DNA of 64,000 nt from Lineus longissimus (taxonomy: Eukaryota; Nemertea; Pilidiophora; Heteronemertea; Lineidae), in the NCBI RefSeq assembly GCF_910592395.1, contig NC_088317.1, positions 10,356,001 to 10,420,000 on the forward strand, read 5' to 3'. Of the stretch, positions 1-11,551 are shown piece after piece. A program made the translations under genes and the position numbers. Under the pieces are notes generated by a model that searched no databases, had not been told where the DNA came from, and saw only the letters and a program-made list of their open reading frames with translations. The stretch's first letter is position 1. Each line of letters begins with the position of its first letter.

Positions 1-263
1 GCCAATGCAAGATAATTAATTTTACTACCAGACTCAGACGCTGATTGAGGCTGTTCAGATGTTTCTGGCTCTGCTAGATTGGTCCCAGCTAGCTGGGTTA
101 CATTTTGAGGTATTTGTGGAGATGGTGGTAATTCTTTGATCATTTTTTCCGTTAATATGATCCATCTTTGGTTTTTTTAATTCATTGGAGTGATACCAAA
201 GGGTAGCATTACACATATTACTAGTGCAATCATATATACTAAATAATTCAGCAGATTCATGAG
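1..263 (-). pseudogene. Partial unknown reading frame at window edge
   Basis: Read on the minus strand, an ATG at about 270 opens about 50 codons of mixed composition. After a one-base slip at an A-run (about 140-150) the reading continues in another frame as a Pro/Thr/Ser/Gln-rich tail that runs off the window edge. The slip at a homopolymer and the uninterrupted second frame suggest decayed coding sequence rather than chance. It lies downstream of the Polinton capsid-like gene on the same strand, so it could be another gene of that element, but I recognise no motif. The function is unknown. Confidence 0.3.
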
Positions 264-1799
264 TCATGGGCATACTATAATTGGGGTATTGGTAATCATG
301 GATGTTGCATCAGCTACAGCATTCCAACTCTTGTTGACAGGAGTTCACAGACCTGTTGATAGAACAGTGCACTGGGATATTCCTGCCAACAAGCTGATGG
401 GAATCCGGTTATCGATATCCACCTGCTGCTGTTACATAACCTTGGGATGGGGGAAATATTTATCTGATTTCATGATTTAGAATATGTAGTTTATATATGA
501 TTTACGACATCATGTATGGCTTTGGTGCAGGCTCGACTCAGGGAACCTTAGGCTGGGCCCAATTTCTGTATATATATCAGTGAGTTTTCACTGCAAATCA
601 GTCAGTTCTGGCTCACTCAAGGTTGCCTAGCCTATCCACGACTTCGGTTCTGTTTAGTGCCGACTGCCTGAGTCAGAACCCTCACCAAGGTCTGAAGTGC
701 TGCCATTCTGCCTTCTGAATAAACGTTGCACCAGAAAGAAGTCTTCCGAGCTAGTCAATGAGAAAGATGTCAACTCAGCCCCGCAGTCGCGTATTAGGAG
801 CGTCTACCCAAATCTTGCGACCAAGCTATCTGCTCAGGTGATCTCTGCTTTTTAGGGAGTTGGCGTTCATTCGACTCAGATGCCATTAAATCTTTATCTT
901 GGGGGGTTGTCTCCTGCGTGTTGTCCGCCCCACTCTGCGTTTATTTCCTGTAAATTTAATGGTTGATTATCTGTGGGAATTAACATTCTGCTACAGTTGC
1001 TGAGAGTAAGTTAACCTGTTGTAGCCATTGCCATCAGTCCACCCATTTTTAAACTAAGATCTCAGTCCACCACCTCAACTCATTCATCACGATGTAATCG
1101 TTCCTAAAGTCCTCGATTAACTCTGTCACAATTCGGTAAAAGCCAACCCGCTAAAGACGAAGAAGCCTTGATGACCATTTTGCTAAAGGTGTTATTAACT
1201 CTGGAGGCTAAAGTGCTCTGGTAGATCCTGTGAGAATTTAAGATGTCTTTTTCTGACATTTAGTCAAGGTTGTTAAAAGTGAATTGCTTCCTAGTGAATT
1301 CTTTTGCCAGTGGCAGCTCAAACCTCAAGATCTTCCTTTGCGTTTGTACCCTGTTCGGTCAAGACTTGACAAGGAGCGACTGGGTTTTGACCAGTTGTCA
1401 GTAGCCTAGACTGTTTTAGTTGATTTTTAGTCAACTTAAGTTGATTTTTAGTCTGTCTGCTAGTCTGACTGCTAGTCAGTATTGTGGACACTATGACGTC
1501 TATCAAATCTTCACTGGACTTTCCACTGGACTCTCTGCCCATTTAACTAAAATTCTCTGGGAAATTCTAAGCGTAACATCAATTTTGATGGCCTATTTCT
1601 TCTAAAGAGATCTAAAATTTCATCCCTTTCATTTTTGGGAATTATGTCATTTTCATATAATGCCACTTTCATTGACTCTTCATCTTTGTTAAAAAAAAGT
1701 ACTTACACATGTTTTACTTCACCTAATGCAACGCACCTAATGCACGCTCCGAAAGTTTCACTGCGCCTAATACAATGTAATTAGTGCACACTTCGTGCT
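264..1799. other. Unassigned stretch; possible LTR remnant
   Basis: I see no convincing gene here. An AATAAA at about 717, in a unique segment followed by a short GC-balanced block, recalls the R/U5 part of an LTR. However, no paired repeat, TG...CA ends or target duplication can be found. Around 1,390-1,480 there is a small cluster of repeated TTTTTAGTC/AGTCTG units. From 1,720 to 1,830 a short motif (CCTAATGCA and variants) recurs several times. Confidence 0.3.
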
Positions 1800-3008
1800 T
1801 TACCTAATGCATGATGCTCACGATTTGAGAATTTTGACCATTTAACTGCGCATCTGAAACAATAAAGATATGCATTTTGTACATGCCTTTTGTCCCATCT
1901 TTTGTGATAGCCAACTAAATTCCATCTTTTATGTTTTGCAATGCTCTTCCAATGCCATGCAGATTATTATCTTCCATGGTTCTCAAGTCAATCCACAACC
2001 CAAGATAGTACTCATCACCATGATATTTTTTAAGAGTTAAATTACAGTAGTGTGTCTACTTACTGTCTTCGGACATGAAAAGTTTTTTTTGCTTCCTCCC
2101 ACTGATCTAATGACCTCATTCTTTCGGGGTAGAGTTTATTAGCGATTCCTCCGATTGTAACTTTCAAAGTTGAAATTCTGGATTCTCAAACTTTTCACTT
2201 TCTCTGGCACCATCATTATATGTGGTTACAAATAGTAACAAAATTCCTTTGATGGATCTTTTTGGGTAATTGATATTTTCATTAGTTATTGTTTCATCTG
2301 CGTCTATGCACAGAGTCTTAAAATGATCAACCCAATCATAAAATACCGGAAATTCAGAATTATGATTATTGAGCAATTGTAACGCAACTCTTTCATCTGT
2401 AACTGTGTCTTATTCCAGACATATATTTTTCAATTTATAGCTCATATTCACAGTTGAGGTTGTAAAAACGACATCCTCTTTTGGTGCCACGGCGCGTGGG
2501 TTGAAATCAATTTAAAATCAATTGGGATTTTGTACTTCTTGTCGAACACAGCTTTCGGAATCTTCTCGTTATTTGTTTTGCCTGTGATATCAGTCAAAGC
2601 CACACCAGATCTTAATTTTCTGAGGTTACTTCTTTGGATTTTCTGAAATACTCTGTTTTCCCTCTCCTCATTTGTCAACCACAAATCTTTGCAAGAGGCC
2701 TACAAATTGTAGTTGTTAACTTCACGAAGGTTTTCTGTTCTCCATTTAACCGACAATTTTGAAATAAGATTTCTACCCAAATTATTTACTACAGAATTGT
2801 TGCTGTCCCCGGCGACCACAACATCTGCCGACAGATAAACACTACCAGGTACGAAAAAAGTATTTTCATTTAACTTTGAAATTCTCACATACAGTGTTTC
2901 CTTTAGTTCTGGCGATGAGGGATTGTGAGTGATAACGTGATGATGACGTTCACCCTTCAGACCTAGCGGAACTCGATTGCTTCTTTGAGGGTTAAACACA
3001 GTTGCCAT
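1800..3008 (-). pseudogene. Polinton/Maverick major-capsid-like gene, frameshifted
   Basis: The minus strand from an ATG at 3,008 to about 1,800 holds a chain of segments in shifting frames (3,008-2,700, 2,684-2,448, 2,376-2,164, then a C-terminal piece near 2,000-1,830). Their order and motifs fit the Polinton major capsid protein, a double jelly-roll that would form an icosahedral shell. Cues are the N-terminal strand motif with VPGSVYLS followed by VVNNLGRNL, a middle block with WLTNEER and KYKIP, and a late LWIDLRT segment. Members of the family are several hundred residues, and the summed fragments approach that length. Several frameshifts and stops make it a pseudogene. The ATG directly follows the stop of the upstream gene, as in compact viral-type gene arrays. 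The family assignment is by eye. Confidence 0.68.
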
Positions 3009-3154
3009 TCATTTAGGAGGATTTCTCCTTCGCTGGAATGCTTTTACTCCCTCAATCAAACCATAAACAACTGAACTTACAACAACGAACAATAAAATTA
3101 TCAGATGCTCTGCCAGAAAGCCAACAACTGCTCCAACTGATTTCAGAATGAATG

Positions 3155-5952
3155 ACACGGGTGGCACGTAGACATGGGTGGCACGTTTCGTTACTGCTGA
3201 AGCTATTAAACTCCAACTTGGTACACATGTACTCCTTGGTGACCGCTACTCAGAGACTAAATCGCGACCTCATATGATTCACGGTTTGGCAACCAGGGGG
3301 CCAAATGTCAAAATTTAAAACATGCGTTTTCTCCCTTAATTCTGGTCCGAAAAATTTGAAAAAAATATGGTAGGTACTTCTAGCAATTCTACATCACATA
3401 TCCCCCAGGTTTTTAATTTGACTTACTTTTCAAGGTCACAGAGGTCAAAGTTTGTCGGCGGCACTGCTATTAGACAATAGCGGCACGTTTTGTAACCGCT
3501 TTAGTCAGAGTCTCAAATTTAGTACAAATGTACCCCTGGTGACCGCTACTCAGAGAGTGAATCATGGCATCATATGATTCACGGTTTGGCCACCAGGGGG
3601 CCAAAGGTCAAAAGTGAAATTATGCAATGGCTCCCTTATTACCGGTCCGAAAAATTTGAAAAAAATATGGTTGTACTTCTAGCAATGGTGCATCATATAT
3701 CCACGATGTTATTTTTCCGTCCTACTTTTCAAGGCTACAGGATCAAGGTCATCTGGCGGCAACGTCTGCAGTTTTTAGCTCAGCTGACAAAGTCAGCTGA
3801 GCTTGTCAAACAAGCTGCTCAGTGGCGTCCGTCTGTCAGTCCGTCCGTCCGTCCGTCCGTCCGCCCGTCCGTCCGTCCGTCCGTTAAACCCATGGTGCAC
3901 ATTTTGTAACCGTAAGACCTAGAGACTTCAATTTTGCATTTCTGGATACTTCTGGTCAAACTCTACTTTCAAAACAAAATTTGTCACCATTCGACCTACT
4001 TCCTGCGAGCGAGAGCGCATGAAGGAAACTGGCCTATATCGGCCTAGGAGCAGCAGAATTAGTCGAAATATGCTTTAATATTAAGATAAAATTCTTGAAA
4101 AACTATTTTATTGAGAAAAAGTTCAAAATTTTAACAGGAGAGGGCGCTACCTGCCTTTTAATTATTTCTGCTGATTCAAATTCCCGCCCGATGACGTCAG
4201 CCATCAATGAAGTCTCCTATTTGCCAGTTCTCAAAACATGGCAGCTACACAAAAAAGCAGCAGTAGCTCCAGGAATAAATCACTGTTCACTTCAGCTTCG
4301 TAATCGATTGTACCCCCACTTTATTGTGTTTTGTGTGGTGTTCCTATTCAATCAACGATGTGAGGCCTTATTATGTTGGTTTTAATTGAGAAGGTGCATT
4401 TTAGCGGCCTACGAAATACCGAAGCGGAGACAAAATGGCGGCATGTTGTTTACTCGATCCATGTGCAATAATCTTGGAGCTCAATGACACTCAGCTCGAT
4501 GACGATGGCCCGCTACCTGGCTACGGGCTAGTACTACGGTAGTCTGGTAGGCGATATTATCACCAGTTCGTTTCAGTGGTAGTCGTAAGGTCTTTAGGGA
4601 CTACTTTCAGAAATTAGTTCTTGAAAATTTGGCCACATTTCTGTGAAAACGATATCGGAAGTGCATGCTCTGTTATTCGCGATGACATCGCCGATGTATT
4701 TTGAAGTGGAGAATTCCCACAGTATGTGCAGTGAATCGGCATGATTCTGTTCGCCTATTAAGTTTTAGTTCTACGATTCTTTCATGAGTAAAAAGTAGAC
4801 ATTCTAAGCAATACAATAATGTCACTCCCATAAAAATTGATTGGAAATTGAGGGAGCTACGGCACTCTTTTCGGCAACTGACAGCGCTGAAAAAATACAT
4901 TGCATACTGTACAATACCAAATGGCACATTTTAAAAAGCGCTCATTGGACAACGTGGGAAATCACCAGAAATGACGTCATCGCTGGTCTAAATAGAAAAC
5001 TACGGTGGCGCAGTAGAGCACAAGAAAAGGTTTAGCATTAACTTCGTCATGCAAGCTTCAGCAACAAAACGATTTCTCATGAATGATTTACTTGATCATC
5101 ATCAGCTTGTTTCCCCTGATAGATAAAAAAAATGATTTACAATTTCCACCAAAGTTTTCTATTTTGTGTATAGTCACATGTTATTTAACTGGCAAGGGGC
5201 CAAGCAGACAATCAAAACTTACTATTGTTCAATAAAACATAATTTTCTTAACTCTGTCATATTTTTCACTTTCATACTAAACAACGCAGGTTTCCCTTCA
5301 TGACCCAAGAATAATTCTTTAGACATTTTTAATGACTCGGAATCCATGCACTCTGATTCTCCATAAATGGATGTATGGTTTGACCAATTCTTGCATAACA
5401 TGTCCACCAAACAAAATGTGAATGCAGTCCGGCAAAGAGGAACAACCAACCATTCACTTCGACTTTTAAAGGCTACATGGTTCCAAGAAAATACATTTAT
5501 ACTACCAAGTAAAAGGTTCATCCTACATTTTCGTTCATATGTAGTCTAGCATTTACTTGTTTTGGTAGCAAATACTGATTTCTAAAAATCCTTTGCTTTC
5601 ACAAGAACTAAACTATTCCAATTTTTGAAGCATACTAAATACTTCAAAATCTGGAGTAAAAGCTTATGCTAGTTTTTATTCATATGGCCCATCAACAGGT
5701 GCATACCATAAACCATGAGAATGTTCCAACAGTGGCATAATTATGTCAACCAAAAACATTGGTACCGTAGTGAACGCAAAAGGATATTAAATACCATGGA
5801 GCATGCCATTTTCATGCATAATGAACTAAACACCGGGAAGATATTTTATGATATTAACTCAGCTGAGCGCCAGGCCCTTGGGCCTCTTGTTTTACCTACT
5901 TCTCAAGGTCCTTTGACACAGGTGAGCACATGGTCCCTGGACCATTTCGTTT
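3155..5952 (+). mobile_element. Family B tandem-core element, split by a family A element
   Basis: The left part (about 3,155-3,771) has two internal monomers of about 320 bp. Each has GGCACGTTT(C/T)-GTAAC at its start, a CCAGGGGGCCAAA block (about 3,290 and 3,591), the AAATTTGAAAAAAATATGG block and, in the first, AGGTCA-CAG-AGGTCA near 3,432. The right part (5,894-5,952) picks up mid-monomer at ACCTACTTCTCAAGGTC. It ends with AGGTGAGCACATGG, a hairpin (ATGGTCC/GGACCAT) and TTTCGTTT, the usual 3' end of this group. No 5' hairpin terminus is visible, so the element is 5'-truncated. It interrupts a Polinton gene on both sides. Confidence 0.7.
3772..5893 (+). mobile_element. Family A hairpin-ended element, copy 1
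   Basis: It begins TTTTT plus a perfect 12-bp hairpin (3,777-3,788 with 3,792-3,803, loop AAA). A second small inverted repeat and a (GTCC)n-type microsatellite (about 3,829-3,885) follow. It ends TCAGCTGAGCGCC, a 6-bp hairpin (AGGCCC 5,872-5,877 with GGGCCT 5,880-5,885), then CTTGTTTT. The 5' box AGCTCAGCTGA is repeated inverted near the 3' end. There is no convincing coding capacity: open frames inside are short and lack motifs. The interior differs from the two other family A copies, so this is a separate subfamily. Helentron-type non-autonomous elements are the closest known architecture. Confidence 0.72.
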
Positions 5953-7102
5953 GCTCTATCTGGGATATCTGGTTTTGGAGGTTTTGGTTGAGTTGGTCCA
6001 GGAGGATTTGGCCCCGGAGGTTTTGCTGCTCTCAAGGAATTACTGATAGAAAGTCCTGAGGTTGTGAAAAACATTATTACCACGGTTACAATTGCTCCAA
6101 TAGTTAAACTTTCCAATTTGAAGAGTAATTTTAATCTATGTTTCAGAGAGATATCTGAGTCTGGTTTCTTCAAAACATCAATGATTAAACATTTCATTCT
6201 ACTTGCGCTGCTTTCCATTTCTCTGTCCAACTCAAATACATTTCTTCTTTCCATATCAAGTTCGTATTTAACTTTGACAATTTCTTCTTTTAAAGCTAGA
6301 ATTTTTGCAACATCTTCTTCTAAAGAGTTCATATAATCTCTGTTTAGGTTCTCAAGCTGCTTTTCTAGCGCTTCTATTTTCATGTCTTTAACCCCTTTAC
6401 AGCAGCAAGATTATCCCCGCCTGTTTTAACGCTATGACTTCTCTCATTGCATTTTCACTAAATCCAATTACTTTTAACTCTTCATCAGTTGCATCAATTA
6501 TCTGATCAACAGTGTTCCATGGCATTTCACCAATATTCTCTATCAAAATTGTTTCCGCAGTGTTTGTTTCCAAAGGATAATTTGCTGATGTGGACGGCTC
6601 AGCCTGTTGGGGCTGCATTTCTATGTCTTTATCTGGAGTACTTGGGAGATCTTTCAGAGTAGTCAATGTTGCCGAACATGGTCTGTCTCTCAAACCAGTC
6701 AAATAGTTTCTGAGCATATCACTGAAATCACACTCTCTCAATGGAATCCTAGCAAGTAAGGCTGATTTACTAGAATTGTATATGACATCATCTTGGTTAA
6801 TTATATCGCAATGAATATAAAAATAATCAAATGGCTTGAAATTGATTGGTTTGTCACCTAGTATTGAAATACACAGGATCAATCCTAGGTACATTGGGAT
6901 CAGTTAACCCCAAAAGCTCTCTTATCCCCTCAGTTAATGGCAAGGTATAGTGTAGTGGTTCTCTACTTAAAGTGGTGATGGCAAATTTACCAGTCGCCTC
7001 CTCTAATGTAAAACGAACCGCATTCTTAGGCCCTCCATTTTTCCACGGCAATTCTTTAATGAAAGACTTAACTTTATTTTTGGGATTTTTGGGATTTTTT
7101 AA

Positions 7103-9624
7103 CCCTTTGCCTACGGGTGACGTGATATCACGCGACCTACGCAAAACCATTCCCAACGGGGCCCGTGATATCACGTCAAGCATAGGACCCAACTTCACTA
7201 ACGATCTATGCGGCTCCCGTAGTTCTCAAGCGTGATCTAACCCTTTGAATCGAAGTCTGGTTACATCAACTGTTAGGAGATGGCAGCACTAGCGATTCTG
7301 ATCGTCTAAAGTGTGTGGTTTGTGCGGTCAAAGTGTGGCCACGTGTAGTCGATTTTGATGAAAAAATGGCTTCGAATTTTTTCACTGCGGGGGAAGTTAT
7401 TGATGATTTGATGGCATCTAGCGGTTCGGAGGACCTCAATACGACCGCTGATGAATCGGATTCCGAACTTCCTAAATCTCGCAGGAGGGGTAAGGTGTTG
7501 ACAGATTCTGAGTCGGAAGAAGATAGTGATCAAGAAACTTTGACAGATTATGACAATTTGAGTGACACAGGCAGCGTGTATGGTAGTGAACATGATGATT
7601 CAGACCATTTGAGTGGGCAGAGCCATGATAGTTACAGGGACAGAAGTCCTAGCCCCCCTCCAGTGCATGGTAGAGGTCGGGGTAGGCCAGGTAGACGTGG
7701 ACGGGGTCGGGGACGTCCTCATGGCAGGGGACAAGGACAAGGACGTCCACGTGGTCGCCGTGCTCATGCCCCTGCCAGACAACCAGCTGACCCTGCCATT
7801 GTAATGGACCCCATTGATTGGCTCAATCAATACCGTACCCCAACTATTCACCCTTTTACTGGCACACCTGGCATTCAACTGGGGGACATTGATGATAAGA
7901 CTTCACCATTGAAAATTTTCTATCACTTCTTTCCCGAGTGGATGATAGAAACTATATCTAATGAGACCACCTGATCATGTCAAGAAGGGTCCCGATATTG
8001 AGTGTTATGACAGCAGCCCAAGTGAAATGAAAACATTGCTTGCACTGTGCATTGCCATGGGTCTGGTGAAGAAGCCAGAAATCAGCGACTACTGGAGTAA
8101 GAAGCCTATATATGAGACTCCCTTTTTCAACAGATGCATGCCCAGGGATAGGTTTCGTAAGATTCTGAGTAATCTCCACTTTGTGAACAATGAGGACAGT
8201 GATCCAAATGATAGGCTTGCAAAGGTTAGGCCTATCATTGACCTTGTGACTGACAGGTTCAAGACAAATTACACACCAACAGAGCACATTTCAACAGATG
8301 AATCACTTCTCAAATTCAAGGGACGTCTGAAATTCAGGCAATATAACCCTCAAAAGAGGGCAAGGTTTGGTATAAAAGTATACAAGGTGTGCCAGAGCAA
8401 AGGTAAAGCAGCTGGTTACATCTGGAACCTGAAAGTCTACACGGGAGAGGACAAGGACAAAAACGTTCCAGCCAGTGCCAATGTTGTTCTTGATCTGAAT
8501 GCTGACTTGCTTGGGAAGGGCTATACTATTTACATTGATAATTGGTACTCAAGTCCACTCTTGCATGTGAAACTGTTCAAACAAAAGACAAATGTTTTGG
8601 GACTGTCAGAAATAATAGAAAGAACATGCCCCAAGAATTTGGCAAGGAGCCTTTGAAACGTATGAAAATGAAGAAGGGGGACGTGATATCCAGGACATGT
8701 GCTGAGGGTTTGATTGCCCTCATATGGAGGGATAGGAAATATGTTAGAATGCTTTCTACTAGGCACAATGCAGAGATGAGTGATACTGGTAAAAAAGAAA
8801 AGGATGGATCCCCCAGGATGAAGCCAGCATGTATTCTCACTTACAATGAGGGAATGGGTGGTGTCGATTTGTCTGACCAGATGTCCGCAACCTACCGCTT
8901 GGTCAGAAAATCGGTCAAGTGGTACAAGAAACTGTTCTTTTATCTGTTGGATATGGTTGTGCTGAACTCTTACTATATTTACAAGGAAGCTGGGGGCACC
9001 TTTGACTTCAAGTTCTTCAGGGAAGCTCTGATTGAAGGACTCATTGATGACAGTGATTTGCCAAGCTACCCAACCAGGGGACGACCCGCAACCTTGGCAA
9101 GTCCACTTCGTTACACTGGCAGGCATTTCCCCATCCACCTTACCCCTACTGGGAATAAGGAGAAGCCCTACAGGCGCTGCATTGTTTGTGCAGACAAAAA
9201 GATCAGGAGAGAGACAAGGCTTGAGTGTGACATCTGTGGAGTTCCACTTTGTGTTGTTCCGTGCTTCAAGGAATACCACGTAAAATCGAACAAACGTAAC
9301 TCCAACTAAATGAACGAAAATGAAATGCAAGAAGACTAAAAAAGGGGGGTTTTTTTATTTGTTTCTTTTCATGTGATACATACATTCATAAATTGGTGAT
9401 GTGCAGTCCAAAATTTATGTGAAAAATTGTGGTTTTTGACCCCAAAATCAGGTAATAATGCAAAAAAAATTACCAAACCACTTTCTTTTTCTTCTTTTAC
9501 CATAACTCAAAGGTTTTAAGCCATAAAACCCTGAAAAATTAATTTATCTAGAAAAATTATTTTTACCATAAATTAATACTGTATGGGGGCATTTTGTATT
9601 TTAAAAAATACCGTAGGCAAAGGG
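7103..9624 (+). mobile_element. piggyBac-superfamily DNA transposon, full length
   Basis: It is flanked by TTAA on both sides (7,099-7,102 and 9,625-9,628) with 14-bp terminal inverted repeats CCCTTTGCCTACGG and CCGTAGGCAAAGGG. The length of 2,522 bp and a single transposase gene are typical. A subterminal inverted pair with GTGATATCACG also occurs at 7,121-7,180. The TTAA target and CCC/GGG ends are diagnostic of piggyBac. The host sequence is the Lys-rich linker of a Polinton gene, readable on both sides of the insertion, so the boundaries are independently supported. Confidence 0.95.
7366..9309 (+). pseudogene. piggyBac transposase (PGBD-like), two frameshifts
   Basis: This is a cut-and-paste transposase acting at TTAA. 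The start chosen is the ATG at 7,366; an in-frame upstream ATG at 7,315 is possible. The N-terminus (about 170 residues) is acidic and then Gly/Arg-rich with GRGRGRP-type repeats, as in many PGBD proteins. The DDE_Tnp_1_7 catalytic core follows. The three catalytic Asp codons fit 8,297-8,299 (in STDESLL), 8,537-8,539 (in IDNWYSS) and 8,866-8,868 (in GGVDLSDQM). The C-terminus (about 9,170-9,290) is a Cys-rich zinc-binding domain with paired CxxC motifs. Two frameshifts break the frame, near 7,960-7,970 and near 8,590, with no net shift at the end. All catalytic residues survive, so decay is recent. Confidence 0.93.
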
Positions 9625-10155
9625 TTAAGTTGATTTTTTTAATGTTTTTTAAGTTTTTTATTTTTGGGATTTTTAGGTTTTTAGGTTTTATGATTTTTGT
9701 TGTTTTTAGGTTTTTAAGTTGATTTTTTAGTTGATTTTTGTTTTTTTTATTTTTTTATTTTTGGGCTTATTGAACAAATGAGATTTCGTGGTGTTGGTTT
9801 TTTAATTTTTTCCATTGGAAACAAAGTAATGGTTCATATGGTTCATTGTCGGTGTTGTATTCTATATCCTCTTGATAGTCATCAGGGTCTGTTGGAGATT
9901 CAGTATAAGGTTCAGAAGAATAAAGTATAATATCCTAACTTATATCGTCCAATTCGAGATCTTCACCTCCACCTTCAGCCATTTAGATTAGCTAAAATGT
10001 CAAATGAAACGATAGTTTTGGAGATGATGATACTCATGAAAACATGAAATTTATTATTCACTTATATGGAAGATTTGTTCTATCTGTACTAAATAGATAA
10101 AAATGGACTTCATGATACAAGAAGATGAGTGTAACAAAGCTGTTTTTGAGTATTA

Positions 10156-11427
10156 AGCCTGCACCACACGGTGAAAATTTGCGTGATGCAAGTGACACGC
10201 GTGCATGTTGCGACAGGCAAATTCTCACTGTGTGGGGTCGTTTTTTGCTGTGTATCTTCCCTCGCGAGTCGAGACGCAGCCGATCTAGCATGTTTGATAT
10301 TTTCTCGACACGCGAGGAAGTTAATCACCGTGTGGGGGCCTCTCGCAGCAATGTTGCGCGAGTTCGACGAATCACAACAAGCAGATCGGTCACATGATTT
10401 ATAGGTCAGTCACATGATACCAAAATGGCTGCGCCCGGGAACTGCGGCCCCACCGAGACAAGACCACTAATGAATATTCATAGGTTGGAGGGTCGAGGCC
10501 TATCAATTAGACGAGTGCATGTTTTTAACTCTCAAGTACATATTTGGAGAGGTATTGAAAAAATATTTGTTGTGGCAAGTCTACAGATATAAAGAAATTA
10601 TTTGATGAAAAAATTAATTTCGAATTTTGCTAATTGGGTAATAGGGGGCGTGTTTTGAGTTTTTTCTGCCAGTTGGCTGAAAAGAGTGGAAATATCAAAG
10701 TCTGTCTAATTTGTCGATTAAAAAAAAATTTCCGTGGTCAATCACCAATTTCCATCGCACCAGTTACTCGCAAGACTAACCCGTAAATCATATCCGAATT
10801 TCAGTTTCACTACTTGACGCATTCTTTGATGCGTCGCGGTCAAACATTGACAATTTAACTGCTAAAAGGCTTAAAAAATCAATTGTGGTCTTGTCTCCAC
10901 CATCTCGAGCAATTCCTGAAATTCCTCGACCCGCACTCTGTGGAACTGGCGATACTGAATGGGGTCCTCCTCCCGCAATTCAGCAATTAGATTTGCATAG
11001 GCCCCCTTATCCTCTCTTCTCTGAATCCATGGGCTTGTCCAAAGACTACGGTCCACGCGGCGCCGCCTCCGACGGAGTAACAGCAGGAGAATAAGGGCAA
11101 TTTGGTCTTCTTGGTCCATAATACTTCTCATAGGATTTGACAGTTCCCGGGCGCTGCCATTTTGGTATCATGTGACTGACCTATAAATCATGTGACCGAT
11201 CTGCTTGTTGTGATTCGTCGAACTCGCGCAACATTGCTGCAGGTAGCCCCCTCACGGTGATTAACTTCCTCGCGTGTCGGGAAAATATCAAACATGCTAG
11301 ATCGGCTGCGTCTCGACACGCGAGGAAGATACGCAGCAAAAAACGACCCCACACAGTGAGAATTTGCCTGTCACAACATGCACGCGTGTCACTTGCATCA
11401 CGCAAATTTCACCGTGTGGTGCGGGCT
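10156..11427 (-). mobile_element. PIF/Harbinger-type foldback element
   Basis: Long terminal inverted repeats of roughly 280 bp (10,156 to about 10,440 and about 11,145-11,427) start AGCCTGCACCACACGG on the left and end GGTGCGGGCT on the right. They are flanked by TTA on each side (10,153-10,155 and 11,428-11,430), the TWA target duplication of PIF/Harbinger. The arms are close copies with few differences. The centre retains one transposase-derived exon on the minus strand, so this is a non-autonomous deletion derivative. Confidence 0.85.
10871..11131 (-). pseudogene. Harbinger transposase N-terminal fragment
   Basis: This is an 86-residue minus-strand frame. It begins with a short acidic stretch, an Ile/Leu run and a run of Arg residues, followed by the W-x-x-P motif (SLWTSPWIQRR) and a helical segment with YRQFHRVRVEEFQELL. 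That series is the usual N-terminal region of Harbinger nucleases, before the DDE domain. No DDE domain follows; the frame ends near 10,871 and the right arm or left arm repeat lies on either side. It is therefore a remnant of an autonomous relative. The ATG lies close to the inner edge of the inverted repeat. Confidence 0.75.
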
Positions 11428-11551
11428 TTACCTACTAGAACAGTTAAACATAAAATCTATTACTTTGAAGTCGATAACTTTTTACAATTCTTGGTGGACA
11501 CTTAATTTTATGCCAGAGTATCGAAAAGCTGTAAGTATGGTGTTTGAACTG

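Larger units (their letters stand above)
3012..6383 (-). pseudogene. Polinton coiled-coil/TM/proline-rich gene split by insertion
   Basis: The 5' part (6,383 to about 5,953, minus) starts with a strongly charged coiled coil (about residues 1-55). A basic segment follows, then a hydrophobic stretch (about residues 95-112), then a Pro/Gly/Lys linker with repeated PPGP and PKPP motifs. The last residues of this open frame come from the inserted element. The 3' part resumes at about 3,155-3,012 with a second hydrophobic segment and a short basic tail, ending in TGA just before the capsid-like ATG. The same coil, membrane, proline linker, membrane order is known in Polinton proteins of unassigned structural role. 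A nested mobile element (3,155-5,952) separates the halves. The two-halves reading is inference from strand, order and fit. Confidence 0.6.
6397..9982 (-). pseudogene. Polinton structural-type gene interrupted by piggyBac
   Basis: Reading right to left, an ATG at 9,982 opens an acidic N-terminus with an in-frame stop after about 15 codons. A long Lys/Asn/Leu-rich basic linker follows (about 9,790-9,629). After the piggyBac (7,103-9,624) the linker continues, then a conserved domain (about 7,050-6,650) with the pattern RELLGL and, one frame over, YFYIHCDI. An acidic Ser/Thr/Pro linker and a C-terminal helix end at 6,397. The LLG...IHCD pattern is typical of a Polinton structural protein, possibly a minor capsid or penton. 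The frame changes near 6,880. The next Polinton gene starts 14 bp downstream on the same strand. The role is inferred and the exact family name is unsure. Confidence 0.6.

Noticed and set aside
480-960. An LTR with AATAAA near 717.
   Set aside because: No TG...CA pair, partner LTR, primer-binding site or target duplication could be shown.
8530-9330. A 266-codon minus-strand frame opposite the piggyBac transposase.
   Set aside because: It is the shadow of the transposase coding strand; the plus strand carries the catalytic motifs.
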